Part shown: in pieces, positions 19,476 to 29,823 of the stretch
How the letters are laid out: each line of letters starts with the position of its first letter
How positions within the stretch are numbered: position 1 is the first letter of the stretch
DNA from: Phycisphaerales bacterium
GTDB lineage: Bacteria; Planctomycetota; Phycisphaerae; UBA1845
Assembly (NCBI GenBank): GCA_020852275.1
Contig: JADZBE010000011.1
Location: forward strand, 62,001 to 126,000
Length of the DNA stretch: 64,000 nucleotides
Direction: 5' to 3'
The notes under the pieces: model-generated
Told to the model about the DNA's origin: nothing
What the model saw: the letters and a program-made list of their open reading frames with translations, nothing else
The model's database searches: none
Made by a program: the position numbers and the translations under genes

Positions 19476-20359
19476 GGTTCTCAAGGCGATCGCGCCGCTG
19501 GAGCTTCGCGCGCGGCAGGTGGTGGACGGCTTCCTGTCCGGCATGCACCGCAGCCGCTACCGGGGTCTGTCCGTCGAGTTCGCCTCGCACCGGCAGTACG
19601 CGCCGGGCGACGACCTGCGGCACATCGACTGGCGCGTGTATGGCCGCGTGGACAAGCCGTTTATCAAGGAGCACGAGGTCGAGACGAACCTCCGCGTACA
19701 CCTGGTGCTCGACGGCTCCGAGTCGATGGCCTATCCGGAGCACCCGCGCGCGGGCGGCATGACGAAGTGGGACTACGCGGCCACGGCGGCGGCGTCGCTG
19801 GCGCATCTTTTGGTGTCGCAGCAGGACGCGGCGGGACTGACGCTGTTTGACGAGGAGGTGAGGCGGGAGGTTCCGCCTTCGACGCGCAAGGCCTCGTTGC
19901 ACGGGCTCATCAGCGCGATCGCGGAGCATCGCCCGTCGAGGCGGACGCGGGCGAAGGTGGTGCTGGATCAACTGGCGGCGCGGACGCAGCGGCGGGGGAT
20001 GGTGGTGCTGATCAGCGATCTGCTGACGGACGTGGACGCACTGCTGGCGGGGCTGCGGCGGCTGCGTTTCCAGCGGCAGGAACTGATCGTCCTGCACGTG
20101 ATGGATCAGGATGAGCTGGAATTTCCGTTTCTCGATCGCACGCTGTTCGAGGGGATGGAGGATCCGTCGATCGAGGTGCTCACCGATCCGCAGTCCCTCC
20201 GCGCCGGTTACCTCGATGCGTTGCACGCCTTCCTGACGCGCATCCAGTCGGCGTGCCTGAATCAGCGGATTGACTACTCGCTGTTTAACACGGCGATGCC
20301 GCTGGACCGGGTGCTGACGACGTTCCTCGCGCGGCGAAGGCGGAGAGCGGGATGAGAGG

Positions 20360-20470
20360 GAATGCTGAATGCTGAATGCCGAATGCTGAAAGCCGGATGC
20401 AGAATGCAGAATGCAGAATGGAGGATGCTGAATGCCGAATGGCGAATGCAACCTCGGGTATCGTGGGTCT
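20360..20470. repeat. Microsatellite-like GAATGCTGAATGC repeat
   Basis: An imperfect tandem array of heptamers of the form GAATGCT/GAATGCC/GAATGCA. Related inverted sequence (GCATTCAGCATTCGGCATTC) reappears at about 20632-20695 inside the 5' end of the next gene, and similar heptamers occur at 36574-36620 and 36713-36752. Confidence 0.8.
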
Positions 20471-20557
20471 CGGAAGATACGTGGCAGGCGGGCGGGTTGG
20501 GGTGGAGTTGCGGGCGGTGAGGACTGCAGGACGCCAGAACAGGCCAAGTGGTAGCGA

Positions 20558-23065
20558 ATGAGTTTGACCTTGTTGCATTCCGTGAGCTGCGCGACGAGCG
20601 CACCGGCTTGCCTCCTCCTTTCGGCCTTCGGCTTTCAGCATGCGGCATTCGCGCCGGCCTCGGGCATTCAGCATTCGGCATTCACTTCGTCCATCGGTCT
20701 TTCGCCTTTGCTCGGCGCTTTCGTCTGGCCCGCCTTGTTTTCCGCCGGGGCGGCCTGCGCGGCGATACCCATCATAATCCACCTGCTTGCGCGGCGGCGG
20801 TTTCGCAAGATCCGCTGGGCGGCGATCGAGTTTCTCCTCGAGGCGCAGCGGCGCAATCAGAAGCGCGTCCGGCTGGAAGAGTGGATTCTGCTGGCGCTGC
20901 GGTGCCTGGCGATGGTGCTGATCGCCCTCCTCGTGGCGCGGTTTTTCATGCGGCCGCAGGGCATGGCGCAGTCGCCGATCGGTGCCGCCCGCACGGACCA
21001 CATCCTGCTCATGGACGACTCTTTCAGCACGGGATTGCGGCTGGACGACGGCGGCACGGTTTTCGACCGCGTCAAGCAGGCGGCCAGGCAGATCGTCGAG
21101 AGCGTGCACCAGGGGGGCGCGGAGGACACGGTCAGCGTGGTGCGCCTGACGGACCCGTCCGAGCCGTTGGTGGCCGGTGCTTCAGTCGCCGCGGATGAGG
21201 CGCAGCACGTTCTGTCGCGCCTCGCGGGGATGGCCGTCTCGCAGGAGCGGATCAACCTCGCGGCCGGGGTGCAGCGCGTGCGCGACGACCTCGATGCGCA
21301 TCCCGACGTGCTCAGCGCGGTCGTGTACGTGCTCAGCGATTTTCAGGCGGGCGACTGGCTTGGCGCCGGGATGAACGCGGGCTTGCCGGAGCGGAGAGGA
21401 AGCGCCGCCGGTGAACGCTCCGACGCCGCGGCGACGGCCGGGGTGGAGCATGTGCTGTCCCCGCTGAAGAACTGGATCGGACAGGAGCGCTCGCTCCGCG
21501 TCGTGCTGGTGAACGTGGGACCGCCGCGAGCGGCGAACCTGGCGATTCACGATCCGCAGGTGGCTTTTGGCGTGCCCGTCGTGGGCAGCGCGGTGCGTTT
21601 GAGCGCCAAGGTGTCGAACTTCGGCGACGCGCCCGCCGAGAACGTCGAGGTCCGCGCCATCGTGGGTGAGACCGTCACGTCCGCGCAGACGCTGCCGCGC
21701 GTGGCGGCCGGGCAGACGGCCTCCGTTGAGATCGAAACGACGTTTCCTTCGGCCGGGGAGGAGTCCGTGCGGCTGGAAATCGCGCACGATCGGCTGGAAA
21801 TCGACGACACAGCGCATCTCGCCACGCAGGTGCTGAATGCCGTGCGCGTCCTGCTGGTGGATGGCGAGCCATCGAGCGATGCGTTTCTTGACGAGGTGCA
21901 TCTGCTGGCTACGGCGATGCGTCCCGAGGGCGACGTGTTCAGCGGGAACGAAGTGACGGTGATCGACGCCGCGGCTCTGGAATCAACGGACCTGGAGCGC
22001 TATCACGCGGTGGTGCTGGCCAACGTGGCGGCCGTGTCGGATTCGACCGCGGCGGCGCTGGCGCGATTCACGGCGGGCGGCGGCGGCGTGATGGTGTTCC
22101 TTGGCGATCAGGTCGATCCGCAGTCGTACAACGTCCAACTCGGCGGCGCGCGCGGGTTGCTTCCCGCCCGGCTCGGCGAGGCCGTCGTGGCCTCCGACCG
22201 GCCGCGCGGCTTGGTCGTTGGCGATCCGTTGCACCCGGCCATGGCGGGCGTCAGCCGCGAGGGCGACCCGCTCGGCTTGGGGATGGTGCGATTCAGCGGT
22301 TTTTTTGCCTGCGAAATAGAGACGCCGGAAAGCTCGCCGCCGGGCGTTTCGGCGCCGGAGGGCGGTGATGAGGAGCCGGCGCCGACAGCGGATTCGTCGG
22401 TGCGCGTGCTCGCCGTCTATCAGGGCGACGAAGGCTATCCGGCGATCGTCGAGAAGCGCGCCGGCGCGGGGCGCGTCGTGCTGTTCACCTCGTCCGCGGA
22501 CAAGGAGTGGAACACCTGGCCTGACTCGCCGACGTACCTGCCTGTCTGTCTGGAGATGGTTACGCACGTCGCGCGGCGCGGCGCGGTGTCGCAGGTCTGC
22601 CAGGTGGGTGGGCCCATCGAAGTGACCGTGGACAGCGGCGACTACGAAGCGTCCGCTTTTCTGCACACGCCGGCGTATCCGAACGAGGCGGAGATGGCCC
22701 TCAGCGCCGCGCCGCTTCAAGACGGACGTTCATGGCGGTTTGGACTAGAACGTGCAAGGCAGGCGGGCGTGTACCGGTTCCTGCTCCGCAGCCGCGAAGA
22801 CCGGGACGAGACGCGCCTCGTCGCGGTCAACGTCGAGCCCGACGAGAGCGACCTGACGCCCGCGCGGGAGGAGGAGCTGCGCGCCGCCATGCCCGACATT
22901 CCGCTGGAATACGTAGCGAGCGTGGAGCAACTTCGCACGCTCGCCCCCGACAGCCGGACGGAATGGTGGCCCGCGTTCCTCGTCGCAGCGGCCGCGGTGT
23001 TGATGCTCGAGCAGACGCTTGCGTGGTTTTTCGGGAGAAGAGGGAACGTTGTGGCGACGCGCTGA
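20558..23065 (+). CDS. BatA-like membrane protein with VWA domain
   Basis: 835 residues. The family-typical N-terminus (LLGAFVWPALFSAGAACAAI, then PIIIHLLARRRFRKIRWAAIEFL) begins only at about residue 52. The residues before it include LLLSAFGFQHAAF and GIQHSAF, encoded by the heptamer repeat, so the original start may have been near residue 45-55 and the present N-terminus is repeat-derived. A second membrane segment lies at about 110-130 (LLALRCLAMVLIALLVARFF). The VWA domain starts HILLMDDSFSTG (MIDAS DxSxS). A glutamine-amidotransferase-like region (GGGGVMVFLGD) and a C-terminal membrane helix (WWPAFLVAAAAVLMLEQTLAWFF) follow. It is a probable partner of MoxR. Confidence 0.87.
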   Translation: MSLTLLHSVSCATSAPACLLLSAFGFQHAAFAPASGIQHSAFTSSIGLSPLLGAFVWPALFSAGAACAAIPIIIHLLARRRFRKIRWAAIEFLLEAQRRNQKRVRLEEWILLALRCLAMVLIALLVARFFMRPQGMAQSPIGAARTDHILLMDDSFSTGLRLDDGGTVFDRVKQAARQIVESVHQGGAEDTVSVVRLTDPSEPLVAGASVAADEAQHVLSRLAGMAVSQERINLAAGVQRVRDDLDAHPDVLSAVVYVLSDFQAGDWLGAGMNAGLPERRGSAAGERSDAAATAGVEHVLSPLKNWIGQERSLRVVLVNVGPPRAANLAIHDPQVAFGVPVVGSAVRLSAKVSNFGDAPAENVEVRAIVGETVTSAQTLPRVAAGQTASVEIETTFPSAGEESVRLEIAHDRLEIDDTAHLATQVLNAVRVLLVDGEPSSDAFLDEVHLLATAMRPEGDVFSGNEVTVIDAAALESTDLERYHAVVLANVAAVSDSTAAALARFTAGGGGVMVFLGDQVDPQSYNVQLGGARGLLPARLGEAVVASDRPRGLVVGDPLHPAMAGVSREGDPLGLGMVRFSGFFACEIETPESSPPGVSAPEGGDEEPAPTADSSVRVLAVYQGDEGYPAIVEKRAGAGRVVLFTSSADKEWNTWPDSPTYLPVCLEMVTHVARRGAVSQVCQVGGPIEVTVDSGDYEASAFLHTPAYPNEAEMALSAAPLQDGRSWRFGLERARQAGVYRFLLRSREDRDETRLVAVNVEPDESDLTPAREEELRAAMPDIPLEYVASVEQLRTLAPDSRTEWWPAFLVAAAAVLMLEQTLAWFFGRRGNVVATR

Positions 23066-23228
23066 AACGTGGATCGGGCAGACGCGCACGAATGCCATTT
23101 CTCTGAAATTTCGACATCCTGAGATGTTGAGGATGGATGGGCTGTGAGCAACCGCGGGTTCTGGGTTAGCTTGATAACTTGCAGGTCGAGAGGGGTCTGA
23201 TATGGGATCCAAATGTGTACTCGTAGAT

Positions 23229-23278
23229 GCACAGGTTGGAAACCTGTGCTACGCCACCGGTTGGAAACCGGTGCCACA
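23229..23278. repeat. Two palindromic CACAGGTTGGAAACCTGTG-type repeats
   Basis: One CAGGTTGGAAACCTG copy and one CCGGTTGGAAACCGG copy, in the same order and spacing as the first pair at 5158-5209. Here they are intergenic, between the two VWA genes. Confidence 0.9.
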
Positions 23279-23341
23279 ATTCCTGAACCCCGTTTGCCGC
23301 CCTTGATGGGAACCGACGCAACCCGGGGGCGATGAAGGTCC

Positions 23342-25867
23342 ATGTTTGACGTGCTCGCACAAGTGGGAGTCCGGCTCGAAGAGGAGGTGCGGTTCGAGTT
23401 TCTTGCGCTGCCCCAGGGAGTTTGGGGCGCGCTGGCGGCGGGACTGGCGCTTGCGCTTCTCGCCGCCGTCGTGTGGATGTACCGCCACGAGGGGCGCAGC
23501 GGCGCCTTGGCGCGTCGGAGGATGATGCTGGCCTCGCTCCGCGCCGGCGTGCTCGTGACGCTTGCCCTGGTCTGGTTCGAGCCGGTGCTGGCGCGATACC
23601 TGCATCGCTGGGTGGATTCGTACACGCTGGTGCTGGTGGACACGTCGGCGAGCATGGACTTGGTCGATCGTTATCACGAGCCGGCGGCGGCGGCGCGCGT
23701 GCGGGCGGTGCTGCCGGACCAGCCCGCTGGGGAGTCAGGCTCTTCGGAGGCTGGTTCGCCGGATGCCGGGGCGCAGGTCCGGCGCAGTGCTCTGGTGGAG
23801 GCGCTGCTGGCGCGCGACGGGCGGGCGTTCCTCACCGGCCTGGCGACCCACAACCGCGTGCGCCTGCACACGTTTGATTCAGGAAGCGCGTTGAAGGCGA
23901 CGCTGAGCCGCGCCGAAGAATCCGCGGCCGCGGAAAGTGGCGGCGCATCCGCGAAGCGCGGCGACGAGGATGCGGAGGTTCCGCTCTCGGCGGGCGAGGT
24001 CAAGCTGGCGTTCCCCGCGCGCGGGCCCGTCACCGACGTCGATCATGCGCTTCGCGAAGCCGTGGAAGCGCTGGGCGACGCACCGCTGGCGGGCGTGGTT
24101 GTTTTCTCCGACGGCGGTTTCAATTATGGAGCGGGTGTCGAGGGCGCAGCGCGTTTCATGCGCGAGCGCCGCGTGCCGCTGTTTGCCGTCGGCATCGGCG
24201 ATCCTTCCCCTCCGCGCAACGCGCGGGTCACGGAACTCGGCGCGCCGGATCTCGTTTTCCCCAGCGATCCTTTTACGATCAGCGCGACACTCGCCGCCGA
24301 GGGGCTTGCCGGGGAGTCCGTGCAGGTCGTCCTGCGTGAGCGAACCGATGGCGACAGCGGCGCGGGGCAGGTGATCGCAAGGCGCGAGCTGCCGGTCGCC
24401 GTCGATGGGGCATTGCCGCCGATCAGCTTTGAGCATCGCCAGCCGCGCGTGGGCCGGTACTCGTACACGGTTGCGGTCGAGCCGCGCCCGGACGAGTCCG
24501 TGGTGGATGACAACGAGCGCAGCGTGACGCTGCGCGTGGCGGATTCGCAGACGCGCGTGCTGCTCGTGGCGGGCGAGCCGAGCTGGGAATATCAGAACCT
24601 GGTCCGGCTGCTTCAACGCGATTCGACCTTTGAGCTGGCGTGCTGGCTGCAATCCGCGGACGCGCGGGCGGTACGCGACGGCGACACGATTCTGCGGCAC
24701 CTGCCCCTGCTGCCGGAAGAGCTGTTCGTGTACGACGTGATCCTGCTGCTGGATCCGGATCCGGCGGGCTTCGATCCCCTTTGGACGCAGCGCATCGACG
24801 GTTTCATCACCGACCAGGGCGGCGGGCTGATGTACGTGGCCGGTCGACCGCACGCTTCCGCGTTCATGCGCAGCCCGGAGCTCTCTTCGCTCGTCGATCT
24901 GCTGCCCGTGACCCCGAATCCCGACGCCGACCTGATTCTCAACCGCGTCGGGCACTACCAGCGACGCGAGTTTGGCGTGGACGTTCCGCCGGCGGCGCTG
25001 CCGCACACCGTGATGCGCGCGGCCGAGGATGAGGCTTCGTCGCGCCTTTCGTGGCAGGGGCGCGGCGGCGTGTTCTGGCATTTTCCCGTGCTGCGCGCCA
25101 AGCCCGTGGCGACGGTGCTGATGCAGCACACGGACCCGGCCATGCAGAACCAATTCGGTCCCCACGTGCTGTGCGCGACGCAGTTCGTGGGCGCGGGGCG
25201 CACGGGCTTTCTGGCGTTCGACGGAACGTGGCGCTGGCGGCAGAGCGGGGCGGAGGCGTTCGCGCGATTCTGGGTGCAGATGCTGCGCTTCCTCGCGGAA
25301 GGCAAACTGTTTCGCGGAGATCAGCGCGGCGCGATCCTCACCGAAGGCTCGGAGTTTCCCATCGGTCAGGCGGTCAGTGTTGCGGCCCGGCTGCTCACCT
25401 CGGGCTTCGAGCCGCTCACGCAAGAGGAGGTGAGTGCCTCGGTGAAGGGCGACGACGGCGCGACGGAGTTACGGTTGATCCGCCGCCTCGACCAGCCCGG
25501 CATGTACGAAGGGCGGTTTGTTGCGAAGGCCGCGGGGGGGTATCAGATCAGCCTGACCCCACCCGGCGCGGATCCCTCGACCGGGACGCTGACGCGCGAC
25601 ATCCGCGTGGTGCGGCCCAACCTGGAGCTGGCGCGTCCGCAGATGGACAAGGCGAATCTCATGTCGCTCGCAGCCGTTTCCGAAGGCGGGCGGTACTTGG
25701 AGGTGGACGAGCTGATGCAGGTTCCTCCGCTGATCGCGGACCGGCACGAAGTGTCGACGACGAAGTCCCGCCCGACGACGTTGTGGGACCGCTGGTGGAC
25801 GCTGGCGCTGCTGGCGGGATTGTTGACCCTTGAATGGGCGGGTCGAAAATGGAACCGGTTGTTGTGA
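23342..25867 (+). CDS. VWA-domain membrane protein (BatB-like position)
   Basis: 841 residues. Two N-terminal helices (WGALAAGLALALLAAVVWMY and SLRAGVLVTLALVWFEPVLA) precede a VWA domain with TLVLVDTSASMDLV (DxSxS). The VWA body carries a low-complexity insertion near residues 125-150. FSDGGFNYG and VPLFAVGIGDP are typical VWA strands. A class I glutamine-amidotransferase-like region follows (VLLVAGEPSWEYQNLVRLL, FITDQGGGLMYVAGRPH) and then a C-terminal helix (WTLALLAGLLTLEWAGR). The topology suggests a periplasmic VWA domain held by helices at both ends. It belongs to the moxR operon. Confidence 0.87.
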   Translation: MFDVLAQVGVRLEEEVRFEFLALPQGVWGALAAGLALALLAAVVWMYRHEGRSGALARRRMMLASLRAGVLVTLALVWFEPVLARYLHRWVDSYTLVLVDTSASMDLVDRYHEPAAAARVRAVLPDQPAGESGSSEAGSPDAGAQVRRSALVEALLARDGRAFLTGLATHNRVRLHTFDSGSALKATLSRAEESAAAESGGASAKRGDEDAEVPLSAGEVKLAFPARGPVTDVDHALREAVEALGDAPLAGVVVFSDGGFNYGAGVEGAARFMRERRVPLFAVGIGDPSPPRNARVTELGAPDLVFPSDPFTISATLAAEGLAGESVQVVLRERTDGDSGAGQVIARRELPVAVDGALPPISFEHRQPRVGRYSYTVAVEPRPDESVVDDNERSVTLRVADSQTRVLLVAGEPSWEYQNLVRLLQRDSTFELACWLQSADARAVRDGDTILRHLPLLPEELFVYDVILLLDPDPAGFDPLWTQRIDGFITDQGGGLMYVAGRPHASAFMRSPELSSLVDLLPVTPNPDADLILNRVGHYQRREFGVDVPPAALPHTVMRAAEDEASSRLSWQGRGGVFWHFPVLRAKPVATVLMQHTDPAMQNQFGPHVLCATQFVGAGRTGFLAFDGTWRWRQSGAEAFARFWVQMLRFLAEGKLFRGDQRGAILTEGSEFPIGQAVSVAARLLTSGFEPLTQEEVSASVKGDDGATELRLIRRLDQPGMYEGRFVAKAAGGYQISLTPPGADPSTGTLTRDIRVVRPNLELARPQMDKANLMSLAAVSEGGRYLEVDELMQVPPLIADRHEVSTTKSRPTTLWDRWWTLALLAGLLTLEWAGRKWNRLL

Positions 25868-25981
25868 CGGGCGGGTTGGGGAAGAGGGGGGCGCGATCCG
25901 GTTGACGGGAGGTCGGTGCGTGCGTCGTCCTTCAGATAGCGGTTGAGTTCTGCGCGGGGCGGGTTGACCGGTTTGAAGCCT

Positions 25982-27136
25982 ATGGGCGGAGATTGCAACA
26001 TCTGCTGGATCCTCCTGCTGGCGGGCGCGGTCTTTGCGCAGACGCCTCCCGGCATGAATCAGTCCCCTGTCGCCAAGCCGGCGTCGAACCCTTCGCCGGC
26101 GCAGCCGACCGCTGCAACGCCCGTGGCGGCCGCGGACGCCGATGCTTCCCGAATCCGTACACCGGCCGAGCTTGTGCGCGAAGGCAACCAGCGCTTCCTC
26201 GCCGGGCAGATCGCCGAAGCGCTGGAGCAGTATCAGCGCGCCGCGCCGCTCAAGCCGGAATCGAGCGAGCTGGCGTTCAATCTCGGCTTGAGCCGTTTGA
26301 AGCTCGGCGAGTTCGACCTCGCGCGCGACGAGCTGCGCAGGGCGGCGGCCGGCGGGGATGCGCGCCTGTCAGCCGATGCGATGTACGCGCTGGGGCTGGT
26401 GGATCATGCCGAGGCGCTGAAGCTGGCAGGCGAGGACGCGAACAAGGCCGTCGAGCGCACGCAGGACGCGATCCGCAAGTATCACGACGTGCTCTCGGTT
26501 GATCCCGCGCACGCCGGCGCGCGCGACGCATGGAACAAGGCCGCGTCGCTGTGGCGGCAGCTCAAGGATCAGCAGCCGCCTCAGCAGAACCAGAAGCAGC
26601 AGGGCGGCAATGACAACGCTTCCCAGGATGAGGATTCGCAACAAGACTCGCAGCCGTCGGACAATCCGCAATCGCAGGAGCAGAAGCAGGACCAGCAAGG
26701 GGAATCCGACAAAGATGAGGAATCCCGGCAGCAGAATCAGGATCAGCAGGGGTCCGAGCAAGGCAACGCCAACGACAACTCCACCTCGCAGAGTACTGCG
26801 GATCAACAGAAGAAACCGGAGAACGACTCAACGGAAGAGTCTGACGCGGATCAGCAGAGCGAGTCGCAGAAGCAAAGCGCGGACGAGTCCAAGAATCAGG
26901 AGAAGCAACAAGCTGCGAAGCAGGCCGCGGATCAGCAGGACAAGCAGGATGCGGATGAGCAAGCCTCGCAAATGAACTCAACCCCCGCGCAGCCAGCGGA
27001 CGCGAAGGACGGCGCGCAGGAGCAGGCCGCCCGGCAGTTGCGCCGTCTGATGGATCGGCAGCGGCTCAACGAGCAGAAGCGGCGCACCCGCGCCGAGCCA
27101 AGACCCGCCGCGCCGCCTGCCGGAAAAGATTGGTAA
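25982..27136 (+). CDS. TPR protein with Gln/Asn/Asp-rich tail (BatC-like)
   Basis: 384 residues from ATG 25982. A short signal peptide (CWILLLAGAVFAQ) is followed by TPR units at about residues 58-170 (LVREGNQRFLAGQIAEALEQYQ, ELAFNLGLSRLKLGEFDLA). A tail of about 190 residues, made almost only of Q, N, D, E, S and K, ends in a basic segment. BatC proteins of Bat operons have TPRs followed by charged low-complexity tails, and its place between the VWA genes and batD fits. An upstream TTG at 25943 is possible but would put 13 extra residues before the signal peptide. The tail is expected to be disordered. Confidence 0.82.
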   Translation: MGGDCNICWILLLAGAVFAQTPPGMNQSPVAKPASNPSPAQPTAATPVAAADADASRIRTPAELVREGNQRFLAGQIAEALEQYQRAAPLKPESSELAFNLGLSRLKLGEFDLARDELRRAAAGGDARLSADAMYALGLVDHAEALKLAGEDANKAVERTQDAIRKYHDVLSVDPAHAGARDAWNKAASLWRQLKDQQPPQQNQKQQGGNDNASQDEDSQQDSQPSDNPQSQEQKQDQQGESDKDEESRQQNQDQQGSEQGNANDNSTSQSTADQQKKPENDSTEESDADQQSESQKQSADESKNQEKQQAAKQAADQQDKQDADEQASQMNSTPAQPADAKDGAQEQAARQLRRLMDRQRLNEQKRRTRAEPRPAAPPAGKDW

Positions 27137-27157
27137 CCCCGTGTCGTCGAGGTGCGA

Positions 27158-28972
27158 ATGCTCGTCGCTGTGCTGTACATGTTGTGGGGAGCGCCGGCTG
27201 TCTTTGCGGACAAGGATCCGTCCGTTGCGTGGCAGGTGGAGACGCGCACGCTCCAAGTCGGCGAGCCGCTCGACGTGCTGCTGGTGCTGACCAACACGGA
27301 TGAGCCGGAGGCGCCCCCGCAACCGGAGGTCGAAGGCGGCGCGCTGGCATTCGTCGGCGGACCGCGGCGATCGGACTTCACGCAGATCGTCAACGGGCGG
27401 CGGTCGCACGAACGCACGCTGACCTACGTCTATCGCGTGGTCGGTCAGAAGCCCGGAACCCTCACGCTGCCGCAGGTTCAGGTCGCTGCCGGGCGCAAGA
27501 CGGTCAGCGCCGAGCCGATCCAGCTCACGATCACCGAGTTGCCGCCCCAAGCCGAGAATCCAGCGGAAAACCTGGTCTTCATCGAGATCGAGGCCGATCG
27601 CACGCGCGCGTACCTGGGCCAGACGGTCAGCGCCACGCTGCGCATCGGCATTCGCAAGCTTGAGCGCGGAGGCGCCCCGCTGGACGACCGCGACACGCTC
27701 GTCGAATACGTTACCAGTCACGGCAAGTTCGACCTGTCGGTGTTCGCGGGGACTTCAGCGCGGCGGACCGAGCGCACGCTGACGGACGCGCAGGGCGAGC
27801 GGCATGAGTACATCGTGCTCGTGCTGGAAAAGAGCATCCGCGCGGAAGAGACCGGCACGCTGACGCTCGGGCCGGTGACGGCGTTCGTGGATTACCCGCT
27901 CAATGCGCGACTGGTGCGCGGTTTTTTCGCGCGACCGGAGCTGGAAGCTTCGCAGACACGGCGCGTGTCCGCGCGAGCGGAAGCGGTCACGGTTGAGATC
28001 AAGTCGCCGCCGCTGGAGGGCCAGCCGGCCGGCTACGGCGGCGCGATCGGCGCGTACACGATGGACGTGACGGTTAGGCCGGCGGAGGTCGAGTTGAACC
28101 AGCCCCTCACGCTGAGCGTCGTGATCCGCGGCGCGCCGATTGAAGGCGTGCAGGGACCGGAGCTAGGCGCCCATCCCGAGCTGTCGAGCCGGTTTGAGTT
28201 CCGTCAAACCGGACAAGCCGGAGAGTTGACCGGCGACGGCAAGGTGTTCCGGCAGGCGATCTTCCCGCGACAGGAGGGCCGGCAGACCATCCCGCCGATC
28301 CGCTGGTCATACTTCGACGTGGACAAGGAAAGCTACGTCACGCTGGAGAGCGCGCCGATCGAGATCAACGTGCTTCCCGCCACCGGGGCGCCGCTGGAGC
28401 TTCTGCCGGCGAAATCCGACGAGCTGATGCTCAAGTCCGGCGAGCCGGCGCTGAAGGCGTTGACCGAGGGCTTGGCCGCCAACGTGACGGATCCGGGCTT
28501 GCTGCTGGCGAACTCGTCGCTGCAACTGGGTTGGGCGACGGCGGGGGGCTTCGCTTTGCCGCCGCTCGTCGCGATGGTGGTCGTCACCGTTCAGCGTCGT
28601 CGTCGGCGGCTGATCGACAATCGCGCGCTGGCGCGGCGGTCGCGAGCGCGGCGCATCGCGGAGGAGAAACTGCGACGTCTGGCTGGTGATTCGCCGCCGG
28701 CCGCGCGCGCGGCGCTGGCGGCGGATGCGCTGATCGGCTTCGTTGCGGATTGCTTCGACCTGCCGGCGGGCGCGATGACGGCCGCGGAGGTCGCGCTCGC
28801 GCTCGAGACTCGCGGCGGGTCGGAGGCGCTGGTGGGGGGGGTGAGGGAGTTTCTCGGCGCTTGTGATGCGGCGAGCTACGCAGGCTCAGGCACCGCTGCC
28901 GTCGCCGTGGATGCACAGGCCTCGGATTCGATGCGCGCCTGGATGCGCGAGATTGAGAGCCTCGCGCCATGA
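27158..28972 (+). CDS. BatD-family protein
   Basis: 604 residues. A signal peptide (LVAVLYMLWGAPAVFA) is followed by beta-rich domains beginning VAWQVETRTLQVGEPLDVLLVL. BatD-typical strands include GQKPGTLTLPQVQV, YLGQTVSATLRIGI, TGTLTLGPVTAFVD and RQEGRQTIPPIRWSYFD. A single membrane helix lies near residue 460-480 (GFALPPLVAMVVVTV), with a cytoplasmic helical C-terminus after RRRRRL. ATG 27158 is favoured because GAGGTG lies 3-8 bases before it; GTG 27152 is an alternative. The stop overlaps the next start (ATGA), which shows translational coupling. Confidence 0.9.
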   Translation: MLVAVLYMLWGAPAVFADKDPSVAWQVETRTLQVGEPLDVLLVLTNTDEPEAPPQPEVEGGALAFVGGPRRSDFTQIVNGRRSHERTLTYVYRVVGQKPGTLTLPQVQVAAGRKTVSAEPIQLTITELPPQAENPAENLVFIEIEADRTRAYLGQTVSATLRIGIRKLERGGAPLDDRDTLVEYVTSHGKFDLSVFAGTSARRTERTLTDAQGERHEYIVLVLEKSIRAEETGTLTLGPVTAFVDYPLNARLVRGFFARPELEASQTRRVSARAEAVTVEIKSPPLEGQPAGYGGAIGAYTMDVTVRPAEVELNQPLTLSVVIRGAPIEGVQGPELGAHPELSSRFEFRQTGQAGELTGDGKVFRQAIFPRQEGRQTIPPIRWSYFDVDKESYVTLESAPIEINVLPATGAPLELLPAKSDELMLKSGEPALKALTEGLAANVTDPGLLLANSSLQLGWATAGGFALPPLVAMVVVTVQRRRRRLIDNRALARRSRARRIAEEKLRRLAGDSPPAARAALAADALIGFVADCFDLPAGAMTAAEVALALETRGGSEALVGGVREFLGACDAASYAGSGTAAVAVDAQASDSMRAWMREIESLAP

Positions 28973-29823
28973 TGCGCCTCCATGTACGGTTTGGTTCCTG
29001 GCTTGATGCGCGATGCCTGGCGTTCCTGTCGCTCGCTGCGGTGTGCGGCTGGAGCGTTGCGGCGCGCGGGGATGAGTCGGTCACCGCGGGCGGGATGGAG
29101 CTGGCCGCGGCGCTGAAGGAATACGAAGACGCGACGGCTTTGCAGGCATCGGACCCGCAGGCGGCGCGACGGCTGTTTGAATCCTGCGCGCAGCGGCTGG
29201 AGTCGCTCGTGACCGCGGGGGCGCGGAACGGGTGGATCGAGTACAACCTCGGCAACGCCTGCTTTCAGAAGGGATCGTTGGGCGAGGCGATCCTGCACTA
29301 CCGTCGGGCGCAGCGCACAATCCCGCGCGACGACGATCTACGGCAGAATCTGGCGGCCGCGCGGCGTCGATGTCTGACGGCGATCGCCCCCCCGCGCAGC
29401 GGCGCGCTGCTGCGCCGTGCGTTTTTCTGGCACGACACGACTTCCTTCGGCGGGCGCGTGACGGCGGCCCTGATTGCGAACGCGGCGTTGTGGACGTTCG
29501 CCGCGGTCTTTACGCTCAAGCGCCGGCGCGGATGGCTGTACGCGGCGGTGGTGGCCGCGGCAATGGCGATCGGCGCGGGCGGGTCGGCGGCGGTGCAGGG
29601 CTGGCAGGAAGCGCGTCAGCCGCCGGGCGTGGTGCTGGCCGGCGACGTGGCGGTTTTCAAGGGACCGGGCACGGGCTATGAGCGTCAGTTTGAGCAGCCG
29701 CTTCAGCCCGGCGTCGAGTTCACGCGCACCCAGCGCCGCGGCGATTGGTGGCGAATCGAGCTGGCGGACGGGCAAACCGGCTGGATTCCGGCCCGGTCCG
29801 CGGCGCTGGTGGTGGGCTCGTAG
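28969..29823 (+). CDS. BatE-like TPR protein with SH3 domain
   Basis: 284 residues. A signal peptide (CLAFLSLAAVCGWSVAARG) is followed by TPRs at about 85-135 (WIEYNLGNACFQKGSLGEAILHYRRA). Two membrane segments lie near 160-210 (VTAALIANAALWTFAAVF, LYAAVVAAAMAIGAGGSAAV). The C-terminal SH3-like domain (VAVFKGPGTGYERQF ... GDWWRIELADGQTGWIP) is of the bacterial SH3 type often found in BatE. It overlaps batD by four bases. It closes the Bat-like operon, which probably forms an envelope complex with the MoxR ATPase. Confidence 0.88.
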   Translation: MMRLHVRFGSWLDARCLAFLSLAAVCGWSVAARGDESVTAGGMELAAALKEYEDATALQASDPQAARRLFESCAQRLESLVTAGARNGWIEYNLGNACFQKGSLGEAILHYRRAQRTIPRDDDLRQNLAAARRRCLTAIAPPRSGALLRRAFFWHDTTSFGGRVTAALIANAALWTFAAVFTLKRRRGWLYAAVVAAAMAIGAGGSAAVQGWQEARQPPGVVLAGDVAVFKGPGTGYERQFEQPLQPGVEFTRTQRRGDWWRIELADGQTGWIPARSAALVVGS

